From Leptasterias polaris (Eukaryota; Echinodermata; Asteroidea; Forcipulatida; Asteriidae): a DNA stretch of 64,000 bases. This document shows, in pieces, positions 35,251 through 47,103 of this stretch (its first letter is position 1; the number at the start of each line of letters is the position of its first letter). The translations under genes and the position numbers were made by a program. The stretch spans positions 1,674,001-1,738,000 of the forward strand of contig JAZGTN010000022.1 in assembly GCA_037783415.1 (NCBI GenBank), in the 5' to 3' direction. A model generated the notes under the pieces. The model worked only from the letters and a program-made list of their open reading frames with translations. It was not told where the DNA came from and made no database searches.

Positions 35251-36357
35251 GTGTTTCTGGTTCACATAGCAAGCACCCTTGTTTACAGGTTTCCTCAGGT
35301 TTGCGAGCTACGGTGATTAAGTTAATTTATCCTTGATTTCAAACCATAAACATCATAAAACTACCAAATACTGTAACATCAATAGTCTATTCGTTGCCGT
35401 TACATGATTGTACAAAATGACAATGTCTCGTCACAAGTCGGCAGACATTTGCCTTGCAAAGCACGGTCGTCGTTGTTGCTGCTGTTGGATTGAAAAGGTC
35501 GTTATACAAATCGCAATATAAACAAACTTTGTGATATTGTCACAGTGATATCTTCGTTGTTTTTCACAAAACACAAACAATACTTGAAAGAGATTACTGT
35601 AAGAGAAAAAGAAAAAGAAATGTTCATCACTTCAGTCACTATCTCTCCTACTATCAAGCAATGTCACTCCCTGATGCCGGTCATATTCTCTGAATTAAGT
35701 TGCTGTCGTCACCGATAGCTTCAAAAATATTGAGTTGCGTCAGTGTTTACAATCAACTTTAACCACTCTGGCAACCCGGCCTTCGTTTCCTAAGTAACTT
35801 AACTGCTCCGTTCCATTTCCTTTCACCAACGAATACCCGGGAAGCTATTCTTGGAGACCAACAGCACATCCATAGAAGGTTTTTGAATTCGTGCACTACA
35901 GTTCATGATTACTATCTCTTATACTGTTTCAGGGGCACGAAGTTTTTAAAGTGACGTGTAGATAACGGTAACTTTCGATCAAAATCTCGAACTGGATGTT
36001 GTTGTTTTTTGTATAATGCGATACAGGAAAATTAAGTAATCAGTTAAGTGGGTAAGGTTTGTGATGGATTAATTGAAGCATTGTTCTTCTTTTGCTGTAT
36101 TTGAATTTTGTATTTCACCCGTCAATTCTGTAAACGTTTCAGAGCGAATCGGATTATTGGTTGTTTGTGTTTGTGTGAGCGTGTCTACCAGTTGAAACCG
36201 AGGACTTTAACAATATGGACCCGGGTGTTTAACAGAGCGAGGACATCCTCGCTTCGTTTTCGTGTACAAAACCAATGGGAACGTCGCAACAACAAAAAAC
36301 TATGTCCAAACAATGGGAGAACAAAGAGAAGTTCTCGACTAGCGGGATTCACAAACG
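35251..36357. other. No recognised feature
   Basis: No supported exon or repeat. Confidence 0.3.
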
Positions 36358-36716
36358 TGTGTGGGTGTGTGCGTGGAAGTGTGGGCCTACGGAAGGGCCC
36401 TTGTGGGGGTCCTGACAACAACATAACAGTGGACCTCACAAGGCAATCTCAAGAGGAACAATGGACCAACAAGAAAGTTCTTTTGAAAAGGGCTAGAGTA
36501 ACATTAGCAGTACCCCTAAACCTAAAAACCGGATACGTAAGGATGTGTGTGTGGACTTACCGAAGGGCATTTTGGGGGTCCTGACAACAATGGAACAATG
36601 GACCCCACAAAGTCATTTCAATAGGAACAATTGGACCCCTACAAGGGAATTCTTAAGAAAAGGGAATAATAGAACAACAATAGCAGTACCCCACAAACCG
36701 GATCCGTACGGCGCTA
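36358..36716 (+). repeat. Two-copy tandem repeat (~170-180 bp unit)
   Basis: Copy 1 (about 36370-36545) and copy 2 (about 36546-36716) share GGGGGTCCTGACAACAA, GGAACAATGGACC or CAATTGGACC, an AAAAGGG word, TAGCAGTACCCC and AAACCGGAT. A 158-codon open frame runs through copy 1 but not both copies, so it is a by-product. Confidence 0.75.
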
Positions 36717-37904
36717 TGTGTGTGTGTGTGTGTGTTTTGTTTTGGATTTTTTTGTCTCTTTACTCGGTATGTTATTATTATCAATATTATTATTACTGTA
36801 AATTATTATAATTAAATATGCATTTTTTTATTTTTGGTTTACATTTATTAAATTTCTGTATTTTCTTTTAATATGATTAATGAGGCAACAAGGTACGGTC
36901 AGCTGCAAAATTTTACACATTTAAGAGCTGCCTGTTGGTCTTCAATGCAATTAACAATCAACCGTTGATAAGAAAATTGGACACTATATTTTTTTCCCAT
37001 CTAAAAATTTTTACATAAAATAAATAAATAAACTAAATGAAACGAAGATTCTATAGATATCGAGCACTATTCCCTGACAAAAGAGGCTTCTAACGATTTA
37101 TCAATTATTGTAATTACTGCCCTTGAGCAATGTCAAAAAGGGGTAAAAAAAAAGAAAAATGGAAAAGATCCAGAGGAACTCGGCAGTTGTAAGCCCTTGA
37201 GACTCCAATGACACGTTCAGCTATTTCCAAAGAAGTCCAAACGGACATGGTTTCATACTCTAGGTGTAAGAGAGAAGTTTTAAAACTGCCCAACGGCAAG
37301 AAGCTTTGTCATGTATACATACAGAGTAACCGTCGATAATAATGGCAGCAGCATCAAAATTGATCAGTATACATTTTACAGATTGTATTGATGCATGGCT
37401 TGCCTCGTGAGGTTCAGCAAATTCCGAAATTCTTTGATCACTGAAAGGAATGGAAAGAGTTGAACAAGACACCAGGCAATGGCAATATTGCCTGTCGACT
37501 CTTTTTTCAACTCTTCATAACCTTTAATTAAGAAATTCCCTTTTTGCCAAACAAAAAAAAACAATGGCTAGAAAACACTCGATATAATTATGGGATACGC
37601 GTGGTCGACTTGCTGGGAGATAAAACAATACAATGGTATAGTGGCAGCACGTGAAGACGAAACTAATTGAAAAGGATAAAGGGAAAACAGAGAAGACACA
37701 AACAAAAAAAAAATTGCATGAGTTTCAGTAGAGGCTGCTTGAAAAGTAGATATTAAGTTAGTTAAATTTCATCAGTCAATATAAGAAAAGAAACAAAATA
37801 GTATTTTAAAAAAGGAACTAGAAAACCCCCGAATGTGATTAAGGAATCTGCTACGTTAACTTATTAGAAATAAAACAAATGAGGGCCTACTATTATGAAA
37901 GCTC
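36717..37904. other. No recognised feature
   Basis: A short (TG)n run occurs at 36717-36733. Small minus-strand frames at 37114-37564 show no motif. Confidence 0.3.
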
Positions 37905-38177
37905 ACGTCTAAAGTGTATGCACATCATACATATAAGTGAAAATATACAATACTATTCACAGATGTGCACTTAACTTACATGGTATAAAGACGGTCATGG
38001 TGTAAAACTTCCCTTGAAATATTTTTGCTTGAAATACTTTTAGTTTTGTTTTAGTAAAACGTTCGGTTTATTCTCAGGAGTCAGAAATTCATTGTATGAA
38101 AACGGTGAAAAAAACACAACATGTATTTTTTACAATTTTCTCGTTACTCATCCAACATATTGAGTTTAAACCTTTAA
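37905..38177 (+). mobile_element. TTAA-type MITE, copy H
   Basis: Contains ATTCACAGATGTGCACTTAAC, GGTCATGGTGTAAAACTTCC, TTGAAATATTTTTGCTTG and TTTTCTCGTTACTCATCCAA. A TTAA lies at 38174-38177. The 3' third of the element appears missing. Confidence 0.6.
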
Positions 38178-38440
38178 CGTCACATCGTTTAAAAACTCTA
38201 AGCTGTGTGCACGTCATGTCGGGTATTCAATGAAGATTTACGTTGGCGTAGAGGGGAACACTGCTCTCTCTGTGGCCGTTAGCACACATTGCACGTGCTC
38301 CTCGACGACACCAAAACCGAACCTGCCCCAAGCCACACATCCACAGTGATTTGAAGTAAATGAAAAAGAGTAACTGCAATAACACTATCACTGCATGCCG
38401 CATGAAGAGAATATGATAGCAGGCGTCTGGAGGTGGAGGT

Positions 38441-38457
38441 GGGGGGGGGGGGGGGGG
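38441..38457. repeat. Poly-G run (17 G)
   Basis: Seventeen consecutive G, inside a purine-rich stretch. Confidence 0.9.
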
Positions 38458-38569
38458 TGGTGGCTTGCACATACACACGATGGAGTCTTTGGATTTCGTC
38501 ATATAATAAGCTTTATGCATTGGCTTCATTAACACGGACGGGTTCCTCTCAGCAATATCTTGATTGGAT

Positions 38570-38690
38570 TAGCCGAACCATGAAACAATACCGACCGCCG
38601 GGCGTGATGGGATTTTGGGCGCGGAGAGCAGCCCCGGGAGGGCGGGGTGAACATGTTGTCGGACACGGCCGGGGTGAACTCCTAGGGAAT
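38570..38690. promoter_or_regulatory. Small GC/CpG-rich patch, possible CpG island
   Basis: GC content and CpG density rise sharply here (GACCGCCGGGCG, GGGCGCGGAG, GACACGGCCGGGG) compared with the AT-rich surroundings. Unmethylated promoters can look like this. No core promoter motif or exon is attached. Confidence 0.2.
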
Positions 38691-38697
38691 GTGTGAA

Positions 38698-40110
38698 ATG
38701 AAAACAGTGTTGCCATCACCCGTAAAAATGGCTGATATTAATTTATAAAATAATTTGATGGTTTGAACAATACTGACGTTGATTGGCAGGCAATAAAGGA
38801 CCACTAGCCCGGTCTCTATCACCCAAACATGCTTTATAAAAGTTCAATGGAATACAGCTTGGGTTTATGCATTGCTCTATGGTTTATGCGTGTATATTTT
38901 GTTCAATCTGATCACCCTATCCATTAAAAACATTCCACAAATACTCCGAGCAACCTTTTTCCAACCACCAACAATTCCTTCACTAATACACTTGGCTGGT
39001 ATCTATTCCTCTTACGTCAAGCACTTTGACACAATGAGACTCAACTCCAGGTTCGTTCTGAACCTTTCTGTGTCATGGTCCAATGGACTAGTTCAGCCAA
39101 CGGTTCACAAAATATCGGGATATACAGAATACTTGCTTGCTTTGTAATGGGTAAAAGCCACTCATGAGTTGGACTTGCTTGAGCCTGACTGTACTGAAAC
39201 CAAACCTAGAAACTATACAATACATCACTGGAATCCTTTCGTTATCCGTCAAACCACCTAAGTTTCTTTCTGCCCCCCCCCCCTTTCATGTTACCCGTTC
39301 GAGTATTCGGAAGTAATTTATTTGGGTAAAAGTGATTTTTTTTGCGGGTCTGCTCTTCGTTCAAACAACATTAAAAGCTGTTTTTTAATGAATATTACCT
39401 CGTATATTTCGTAAGCCTTTCCCTAGAATTATAACAGGACTATTGAGTCTTTCTCATACGCTTGTTACAGAATACATTTTGGGTTATTGTCTAAAACCTG
39501 CATTAACCAACTTTAAGAGTTAGGCCTATTTCAAAACTGACCCCCTATAACAATTTTAATGGGGGGTCGGTTCATTCGGCTATACAAGCAAACACTGTGT
39601 TATTTTATGATTTAATATATTGATTTGTTTTGGTTAGCTGGATCTAAGTCATTTTTTATTCTGTATTATCTTACGTTAGTTTCGTTTTAAAGAACTCGGG
39701 GTTATGTTGAAACCCTAAGGGTCGGATCTGAAATCTAAATATTATCGCATGGCCAATGGTTAAACCTTTGCGCCAATTTAGATGTAGAGGGTTGTACTAA
39801 CTATCTTCAACCGTCCAAGATCCTTCTTTCTCAAAATAAAGCAGTACTCCATGTTTTTGTTTTCCTTCAGTTTGTTTTCTGTGTAAGGCATTAAGGAAAG
39901 TGACCTCGGGCTTATTCCTTATCGGTAATGCATTTTGATCCACATTTTTGTTCGATCTTTTTTTTTCGTCGCCGTGCGCGATGTTTAGACAAGAATAATG
40001 CAAAATAATACCTTGCGAACATTTGGCTAATCCATATCGTTTCTATTTCTTGCTCGATGGTAATCACACCCCCGTGGCCGATTTTTATCAGCGAGGCTTT
40101 CAAGGAATGA
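38698..40110. other. No recognised feature
   Basis: No supported exon. A run of 11 C lies at 39273-39283. Confidence 0.3.
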
Positions 40111-40440
40111 AGCCGGGGATAACAAAAAAACCGAGGCGGTCTCGTTTATCGCTTTGATTAAAAGCTACGAGACAAATCAATCAGGGGATAGAGGAAAGAT
40201 AGAGATGAGGTTTAGGGTGGGAGGGGTTTTAGTTGAAAATCATGTTATTCACGTCCTTGGCATCGAATGCTGCCATTTGTAAGTTAAAAGCCCCGTATCC
40301 CCCCCTCTCCTGTTGTCGTGCATAACTTATTAATATATTTTACATATCTCCGGGCGTGTGAAAGTTGTCAACCTCGTTCCCTTGGTGACAAATTTATGTC
40401 ACTTCTTTTGTTATAATTATTAACACATTTTTTAATATTG
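40111..40440. promoter_or_regulatory. Candidate enhancer-like cluster
   Basis: Close together lie a TCF/LEF-like CTTTGATTAAA word (40152), GATA words (GGATAGAGG and AGATAGAG near 40185-40200), and GTGACAAATTTATGTCAC (about 40384-40401), an inverted pair of TALE-type TGACA sites. The combination is suggestive of a developmental enhancer but is pattern recognition only. Confidence 0.2.
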
Positions 40441-40577
40441 TTGAACAATTTGCACCGACGCAACAAGATGACGGAGCCTAAGATGAAGTCGCAGCCGAAG
40501 GGTGTCGATGTTACTAACTAATATCAACCTGATCATCTCATTACTCCTCCGTGTTTTCTTCGGTTCACATAGCAACA

Positions 40578-40730
40578 TTAACAGCTACAACAACAGCAGC
40601 AACAGCAACGACAACCTCAACAGCAACAGCAACAACAACAGCAGCATCAGCCGCAAACAACAACAGCAACAGCAACAGCAACAGCAACAACAGCTACAAC
40701 AACAACATAATAATAATAATAATAAACAAA

Positions 40731-40768
<38 letters not shown>

Positions 40769-40835
40769 GCAACAACAACAACGACAACAACAAACATCAA
40801 TAACACCAACAACAACAGTACAAAACCACATCAGG
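40578..40835 (+). repeat. CAA/CAG-rich compound microsatellite
   Basis: Long mixture of CAA, CAG and ACA triplets with a short AAT run in the middle. Every frame is open, giving Gln-, Asn/Ser- or Thr/Ala-rich translations. The Gln frame has a stop directly before the repeat, and there is no splice-bounded exon, so it is treated as repeat. Confidence 0.85.
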
Positions 40836-41123
40836 CAAACAACTAAACAAATAAACACCACGACATAATCTATATTTCAATGCAAGAGGTTGACTACCAG
40901 AGTACTTCATGATACAAGTAAAAAAAGAAAAGAAGACTGAACCAAAAGTAGCATTCCTTTCTGGTGTAGGGGTTGTGTTTTCAGTTACAAGGTTATCTTT
41001 ACAAAAAACCTGATTAAACAAGTAACGAATCTAAACTAGGGAGAAGAACGAATTAGGATGTTTCAGTTTAGAGAAATCCCAGCGAATTTGCTGAACCGCA
41101 AATCGAATCTTTTAGACGTGCTC

Positions 41124-41151
41124 GTTTCCCTCGGCTGGCCGTGAGGGAAAC
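41124..41151. repeat. Short hairpin
   Basis: GTTTCCCTC (41124-41132) and GAGGGAAAC (41143-41151) are perfect 9-bp arms around a 10-nt loop. They lie in a GC-richer 400 bp with TTAATTAG and other homeodomain-like words. Confidence 0.6.
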
Positions 41152-42050
41152 ACTTGCGCTGTCATTCCTTATCAATTAATTAGCCAATACCGATGGTCTC
41201 GTCATCATTTTGTGATTCGCTTCATCATCTCCCTCGCTATCTGTCTCCGAGACCCGAGCGTGCCGCCGTCAAATGTTTGCAGACAGAATTAGGTCGAATC
41301 CTCTCCGGATTGCCCAATCCAGGCCCTAATTCCTCCACAAAATGCCCTGCTACGGAATGCTCACTGAAATTTTGTTCCTGCGGTGTTCGGAACTTGCTCG
41401 GCACAGCTATATACCCGGGGCTTCTAAATCAACTTAAGTGGTAAACCCCACTGCAGTATTTAGGCCGGTGAATATCTGATTACACGGCGGGGCTATTTAG
41501 CAAGCGATCTCTCCGTGTCTGCTGTCGGAAGGACTGGTCATGAGTAGTCTGAACACGTGAAAGTCCATTCAAAAATATTCATATTCATAACTCATGAATT
41601 AATTGTTGGGGAATTTCCATGATAAAAATAAATGGGTAATGCATTTCAAAAATAGAAAATTATTGGATCCACTAATTGAAATGCCAAGAGCGATTTTTCA
41701 AACCCAACCCAACATTCGATAAAGAAGAAAAGAAAACAAATATAGAGGGGGAGAACAATGGGGAGTTAACAACTTTAGGTTAACAAGCCAGTAATCAATG
41801 TTTATGATGTACTGGTATTTCTGAAGAATATCAATTCCTCCAATCACAATTAAATAGTTGTGTTTTCTGCTGAGACGCCTTGGAAGTATTTTGTACTAAA
41901 GTAATTTCACGTTTGTTTGCACATCCTTTTTTCAAAAAATGCAATAGCTCAAATTTAATGAACGGGCAGTGTATTAGTTCTGTGAAATTATTATTGAATC
42001 CCTACACCGATGTATGTGAACATGACTGTGTACTCAGTGCTTTTAGGAAA
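41152..42050. other. No recognised feature
   Basis: The 83-codon open frame at 41193-41444 is GC-richer than its surroundings but has no motif or splice support. Confidence 0.3.
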
Positions 42051-42120
42051 GGCAAGTTGGAGGGGACTCGAACCCACAACCTCCATCCCTCTAGAGCAGA
42101 GATCTTCACCACGAGCTCGT
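42051..42120 (-). mobile_element. tRNA-like SINE head or tRNA pseudogene
   Basis: On the minus strand an A-box-like TGGTGAAGATC (42111-42101) is followed by a perfect B-box GGTTCGAGTCC (42074-42064). The spacing fits a tRNA, but arm pairing is poor and there is no convincing acceptor stem, so it is not called a functional tRNA. Confidence 0.45.
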
Positions 42121-42739
42121 CTGGTGACGAGAGCCCATTTCGAAACCTGTAGTTAGCTCCGTTGATACCGAACCATCTAGTTGGTGTATTCATTGCATCC
42201 GGGATAATGCACCAAAACCTCTTGGTTTTATCATATACTGCTTGTAATACGCAATGTGCACTAATATTCTTTGCCGAATCAATCTCGGGCCTACAGTCAA
42301 ATTTGTTTGTTTGTGCGGGTCAGGCCATTAACTTCATTCTGCAACGGGTACGTCTGCTGTAAAGCCAAAAAAAATCGGGAATCTTTTTTAAAGGGTACCA
42401 GGCCTACCTTCTCATGAAGAAATTTGTCCGGATACAAAGGAACTACTGGTACACGACCCTGTAGGACAAGGTCGTTGATATTGTGTGCGAAAATCTAAGA
42501 CCATCTCCTACATTCTGAGACAAACAGAGGTGCACTATTGATGTGTAATCGATATCGGACAAATGTTTCACTGACAAACATATCAAATGATGAGTGTGAT
42601 CGATGTTTATCTAATTGATTAAAAGGGACTGCTGTGGGGACAGTTCTTTACCATATGCTCCGTACATTGGTCGTCATCAAGATGTCTTTTCATTGGAGAC
42701 CTAATTGTTTTTGGGGAAGTTCTTGCGTGATTCAACGCT

Positions 42740-43085
42740 TGTTCAGCCATCCGTTTTTTCTAGAGGAGCATTTCTGGCCAATTGAAACTGTAGCTTATGT
42801 TTGCATTTCCCATAAACAAGCCCCTTTCAGCACTCTTGTTGGGCCGTTTGCTATTTTATATAAGATAATTTGACATGAGTGTAAAAACCCTACATTTTCT
42901 CAGTGCAAATTGAAAAAATAAGGAAATTGTTAAAACATTAACATTTCCACATTAATGCTTAAATAATATAATATTTTACTATGGTATCTTTTAATTTCAA
43001 AATTCCAGATTTGATACGAAGGGACACCCAGGGGCAAGTAAATCAATGGGAAGGGGTCACGTGCCCACACCCCAGTTACACCACT
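42740..43085 (+). mobile_element. Poly-C-bearing repeat, copy 2 (truncated)
   Basis: Shares with 59632-60012 the words TCTGGCCAATTGAAACTGTAG, GTTTGCATTTCC, ACATGAGTGTAAAAACC and GTGCCCACACC, ending TTACACCACTG. The long C run of the other copies is absent here. Confidence 0.65.
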
Positions 43086-43415
43086 GTGTTATAGTAAATC
43101 ATGTTGTGATGTTTTGGTTTTATTTGGAGAAAAACATTGTGGTGAGATTTCACTTCAGTATAAATGCGGTGCCTCAGTCTTTCTGACTATTTCTGAATAA
43201 AGCTTAATTTAATGAAATAGTAGGTAGCTTTCTCATTAATTAACGCTTAAGGAGTGTGCTCAAACATTTTATATATAAAAAGTCAAGTCGTATGTTTTAT
43301 TCTTCAAATTTGTTTTCTGTTGTATTTTATTGTCTTAGTCAGATATTCTGTTTAATGTTGGTTTCGACAAAAGGTCGGTACAAAGTCTTAATTCGGAGTG
43401 GGCTAATAAATGATG

Positions 43416-43704
43416 CATTACGGGAAAGCTCCATTAAAGAAAGGGGCTAAAATGAAACAACCTTTTTGTCTGGCAACTCACACCTGTTATCTCAATGTAA
43501 TTCATTTTCCAAACAGTGAACTTAATTTGATCATGCACAAACTAGTAGGGCTGCTGACAACCCCAGTCAGATTAACTGCTCATTCGTTAAGTTTAATTAC
43601 CCAAGTAATTAAATGTAAACACACCCACTCTGTGAAAAGAATGTATACTTTTCAAGTTTTTGTAGCAAAACTCGGAAATTCATTAATGGAGCTTTCCCGT
43701 AATG
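43416..43704. mobile_element. 289-bp TIR element
   Basis: Perfect 22-bp inverted repeats: CATTACGGGAAAGCTCCATT plus AA at 43416-43437 and the exact complement at 43683-43704. The interior has no transposase-like frame. It is probably a MITE of unknown superfamily, and no target duplication is obvious. Confidence 0.75.
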
Positions 43705-44617
43705 TGTTGATAGCAAGACATCAAGACTGCTGACTACTTTGCTACATTCATACCTTTTGGTTTGCTTTTCCAGAGAGAACCATCTTCCAACGAATAACTA
43801 TTGTTACAAGTGACACTGGTCCCTTTTTATAGACAGGCAAAACATTTTTAATAAATCCTCGGGGAAAAAAAATAAAACTTTACCCATTTGTGTTTGTTTT
43901 GTTATCATTCAAAATCATACTACTCATTACTACTTCTTGGCAATCCCACAGCTCAATAAAGCACATAATCCAAGGTCAAAAATTAATTTTTTTAAGTGGA
44001 GAAAGGGAGGCAAATATAAAGTAAAGAGAAAATAATCATTTTCGGCAGTCTATGGTATAGCTTTTATTAAATGAAAGAATAATAAGACATTTTAAAAATA
44101 GAAGTAAACCACTCTCAATATTGAGAATTCCGTACAAAGATGTCTCACTGATCGACGCAACCTAGGTATTCGCATTAGAGCGACATGTCCCAGTATATCA
44201 CTACATCCATCATAAACTAAAGCTGATAAAATAAACTGGCATAAAATCTATATCACAATTATTAAGTCACAAGAAGCGAGTAATTCATTATAACATTTTT
44301 TTAAACAGCGCTTATGGTGTGAACTGATTACATGCATGTAATTAATACCTGTTTAACGATTCAGATAACACTGTGGATTAATTTTGGTATCGCCGCAATA
44401 CACGTATTAAGTATAAAGGGAAGCTGCGCTGTTCTAAGTAAATCTTGGTATACATTAGAAGATTTCGGTTACGTTATGGGCGACCCTTGCAGTTACGTTG
44501 TGGTTTAGATAAGTGACACCTATTTGAAGTTCCGGTTCCAGGATCGGAACTACATTTAGGTTCGGGCAACATTGTGAAGTACAAGGTTGAGGTAACATTT
44601 TTAATTCCCTTCAAAGT
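43705..44617. other. No recognised feature
   Basis: AT-rich sequence. Decayed units of the following 35-bp array may begin near 44507. Confidence 0.3.
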
Positions 44618-46285
44618 TAGGTCTGCCGGGCTGCATTTTAGTCTTGAGCTACACAAGGATGCCGGGCTAAATTCAGGTCTTGAGCTACACCATACAGTGC
44701 TAGCTGCATTTCGAATTTGAGCTACACTATAGGGTGCCAGGTGTATTTAGGTCTTAAACTATACTAGGGTGCCAGCTGCGTCTTCAGCTACTTTAGGGTG
44801 CCAGCTGCATTTAGGTCTTGAGCTACACTAGAGTGCTAGCTGCATTCAGGTCTTGGGCAACACTAGGGTGCCAGCTGCATTTAGGTCAAGGGCAACACTA
44901 GGGTGCCATATAGCTGCATTCAGGTATCGAGCTACACTAGGGTTCCAGCTGCATTCAGGTCATGAGCTACATTAGAGTGCTAGCTGCATGCAGTAAGGTA
45001 TTGAGCTACACTAGGGTGCCAGCTGCATTTAGGTCCTGGGCAACACTAGGGTGCCAGCTGCATTTGGGTCATGGGCAACACTAGGGTGTCAGCTGCATTC
45101 AGGTCTTGAGCTACACTACAGTGCCATCTGCATTCAGGTCTTGAGCTACGCTAAGTGTCAGCTGCATTCAGGTCTTGAGCTACACTAGAGTGCCATCTGC
45201 ATTCAGGTCTTGGGCAACACTAGGGTGTCAGCTGCAATAAGGTCTTGAGCTACACTAGAGTGCCAGCTGCATTTAGGTCTTGAGCTACACTAGGGTTTCA
45301 GCTGCATTCAGGTCTTGAGCTACACTAGGGTTTCAGCTGCATTCAGGTCTTGAGCTACACTAGAGTGCTAGCTGCATTTGGGTTTTGGGCAACACTAGGG
45401 TGCCAGCTGCATTTAGGTCTTGGGCAACACTAGGGTGCCAGCTGCTTGCATTCAGGTATTAAGCTACACTAGGGTGCCAGCTGCATCCAGGTATTGAGCT
45501 ACACTTGGGTGCCAGTTGCATTTAGGTCCTGGGCAACACTAGGGTGTCAGCTGCATTCAGGTCTTGAGCTACACTAGAGTGCCATCTGCTTTCAGGTCTT
45601 GGGCAACACTAGGGTGTCAGCTGCGTTAAGGTCATGAGCTACACTGAAGTGCCGGACTGCAATTAGGTCTTGAGCTACACTAAGATGTCGTATTACGCTT
45701 AATTATTCGGACTGTGGTATACCTGAATCCATGTAATCATTTAGGTCAAGGGCAACACTAGGGTGCTATATAGCTGCATTCAGGTATCGAGCTACATTAA
45801 GGCTCCAGCTGCATTCAGGTATTGAGCTACACTAGAGTGCCATCTGCATTCAGGTCTTGAACTACACTAGGGTGTCACCTGCATTTAGGTCTTGAGCTAC
45901 ACTAGAGTGCTAGCTGCATTCAGTTATTGGGCTACACTAGGGTGCCAGCTGCATTTAGGTCTTGGGCAACACTAGGGTGCCAGCTGCATTTATGTCTTGA
46001 GCTACACTAGGGTTTCAGCTGCATTCAGATCTTGGGCTACACTAGGGTGCCAGCTGCATTTAGGTCTTGGGCAACACTAGGGTGTCAGCTGCATTCAGGT
46101 CTTGGGCAACACTAGAGTGCCAGCTGCATTTGGGTTTTGGGCAACACTAGGGTGCCAGCTGCATTCAATTCTTGGGCAACACTAGGGTGCCAGCTGCATT
46201 TAGGTCTTGAGCTACACTAGGAATTCAGCTGCATTCAGGTTTTGAGCTACACTAAAGTGCCGGACTGCAATTAGGTCTTGAGCTA
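44618..46285 (+). repeat. 35-bp minisatellite array (~45 units)
   Basis: The unit is GAGCTACACTAGGGTGCCAG followed by CTGCATTTAGGTCTT, 35 bp, repeated in tandem with 5-20% divergence and variant classes (GGGCAACACT versus GAGCTACACT, GTGCC versus GTTTC or GTGTC). Almost every unit has a CAGCTG E-box-type palindrome. The unit length is not a multiple of three and every frame is broken, so it is non-coding. Two 'punctuation' blocks (45641-45740 and 46249-46348) interrupt and end it. Confidence 0.95.
45641..45740 (+). repeat. Array punctuation block, copy 1
   Basis: This 100-bp segment starts with a variant unit (GTGCCGGACTGCAATTAGG) and continues into unique sequence (TTACGCTTAATTATTCGG, ACTGTGGTATACCTGAATCC). 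The same segment ends the array at 46249-46348. Confidence 0.85.
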
Positions 46286-46348
46286 TACTACGATGTTGTA
46301 TTACGCTTAATTATTCGGACTGTGGTATACCTGAATCCATGTAAGCAT
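46249..46348 (+). repeat. Array punctuation block, copy 2
   Basis: Near-identical to 45641-45740. It terminates the array and is followed by non-repetitive sequence. Confidence 0.85.
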
Positions 46349-46598
46349 AACCAGTTTACTAGTGCAGTCCTTATTTCAACACCATAGTCAATTTTACACT
46401 CAAACTGTTGGACTCTGGTTATGGTAGTATGCCTGATCCCCTGTTAAGTATGATCATTGTACAGGTGCACTCCGCGGTCCAACAGAGTCAAACAAACAAG
46501 GGATGGTTTGAGAATAAGACGAATCGTAAGTCATGTATGAATACTTGGGTCTATAATCCTTTGAGCCCATGTTGAAATTAAGAAAGAAAGCAGATCAC

Positions 46599-46680
46599 AT
46601 TTATATTTTCTCATTTATATTTTCTCATTTATATTTTCTCATTTATATTTTCTCATTTATATTTTCTCATTTATATTTTC
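46599..46680 (+). repeat. 14-bp tandem repeat (~6 copies)
   Basis: Six near-perfect copies of ATTTATATTTTCTC. The 72-codon frame across it is an artefact of the repeat. Confidence 0.95.
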
Positions 46681-47060
46681 TTGGGGATAGTGAGTTACAG
46701 CAAGAAGAATGTTTCGTGTCTAATGAAGAGTTCCTTTTGCATGCAGTGGTTGCCTCCAAGTTGCCTGAAAGAGATTGTCCTGTGTGACAAGGCCTTCAAA
46801 AAACTGTCTGGGATCTATGGATATTAGATTTCGATTTAGTTTTCAAAAACAACTTAGTAAGCTTAGGAATTTAGTGTCGTGATTTAAATTGCATTATGTC
46901 GCGTTGCTGTATAATAAAATATTGAATTTATAGATTACGGTTTTACAGCTCATATTGCTTTTAAATTACAAATCGGGTTATAGCCTACTACGAGATCTCA
47001 TATTAGGTTAAAGTTATTTTTCTGATTCCAGTGGGTCTCTTCGATGCAACTGTTTTTCCC

Positions 47061-47072
47061 GGGGGGGGGGGG
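47061..47072. repeat. Poly-G run (12 G)
   Basis: Twelve consecutive G, just upstream of the hairpin element at 47104. Confidence 0.9.
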
Positions 47073-47103
47073 TCGTTTGAATTTGTTTATAAATCCATTT
47101 AAG

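Noticed and set aside
36108..36584. 158-codon frame
   Set aside because: It runs through one copy of a two-copy repeat and breaks in the other.
40502..40868. Gln/Asn/Thr-rich open frames of 105-114 codons
   Set aside because: All frames of a CAA/CAG repeat are open. The Gln frame has a stop directly upstream.
42051..42120. Functional tRNA gene
   Set aside because: The B-box is good, but stems do not pair well and there is no acceptor stem.
44618..46285. Regular repeats as a CRISPR-like array
   Set aside because: Units are contiguous 35-bp tandem copies without unique spacers, in a eukaryotic genome.
46569..46787. 72-codon frame with Ile/Phe/Tyr repeats
   Set aside because: Created by the 14-bp tandem repeat.
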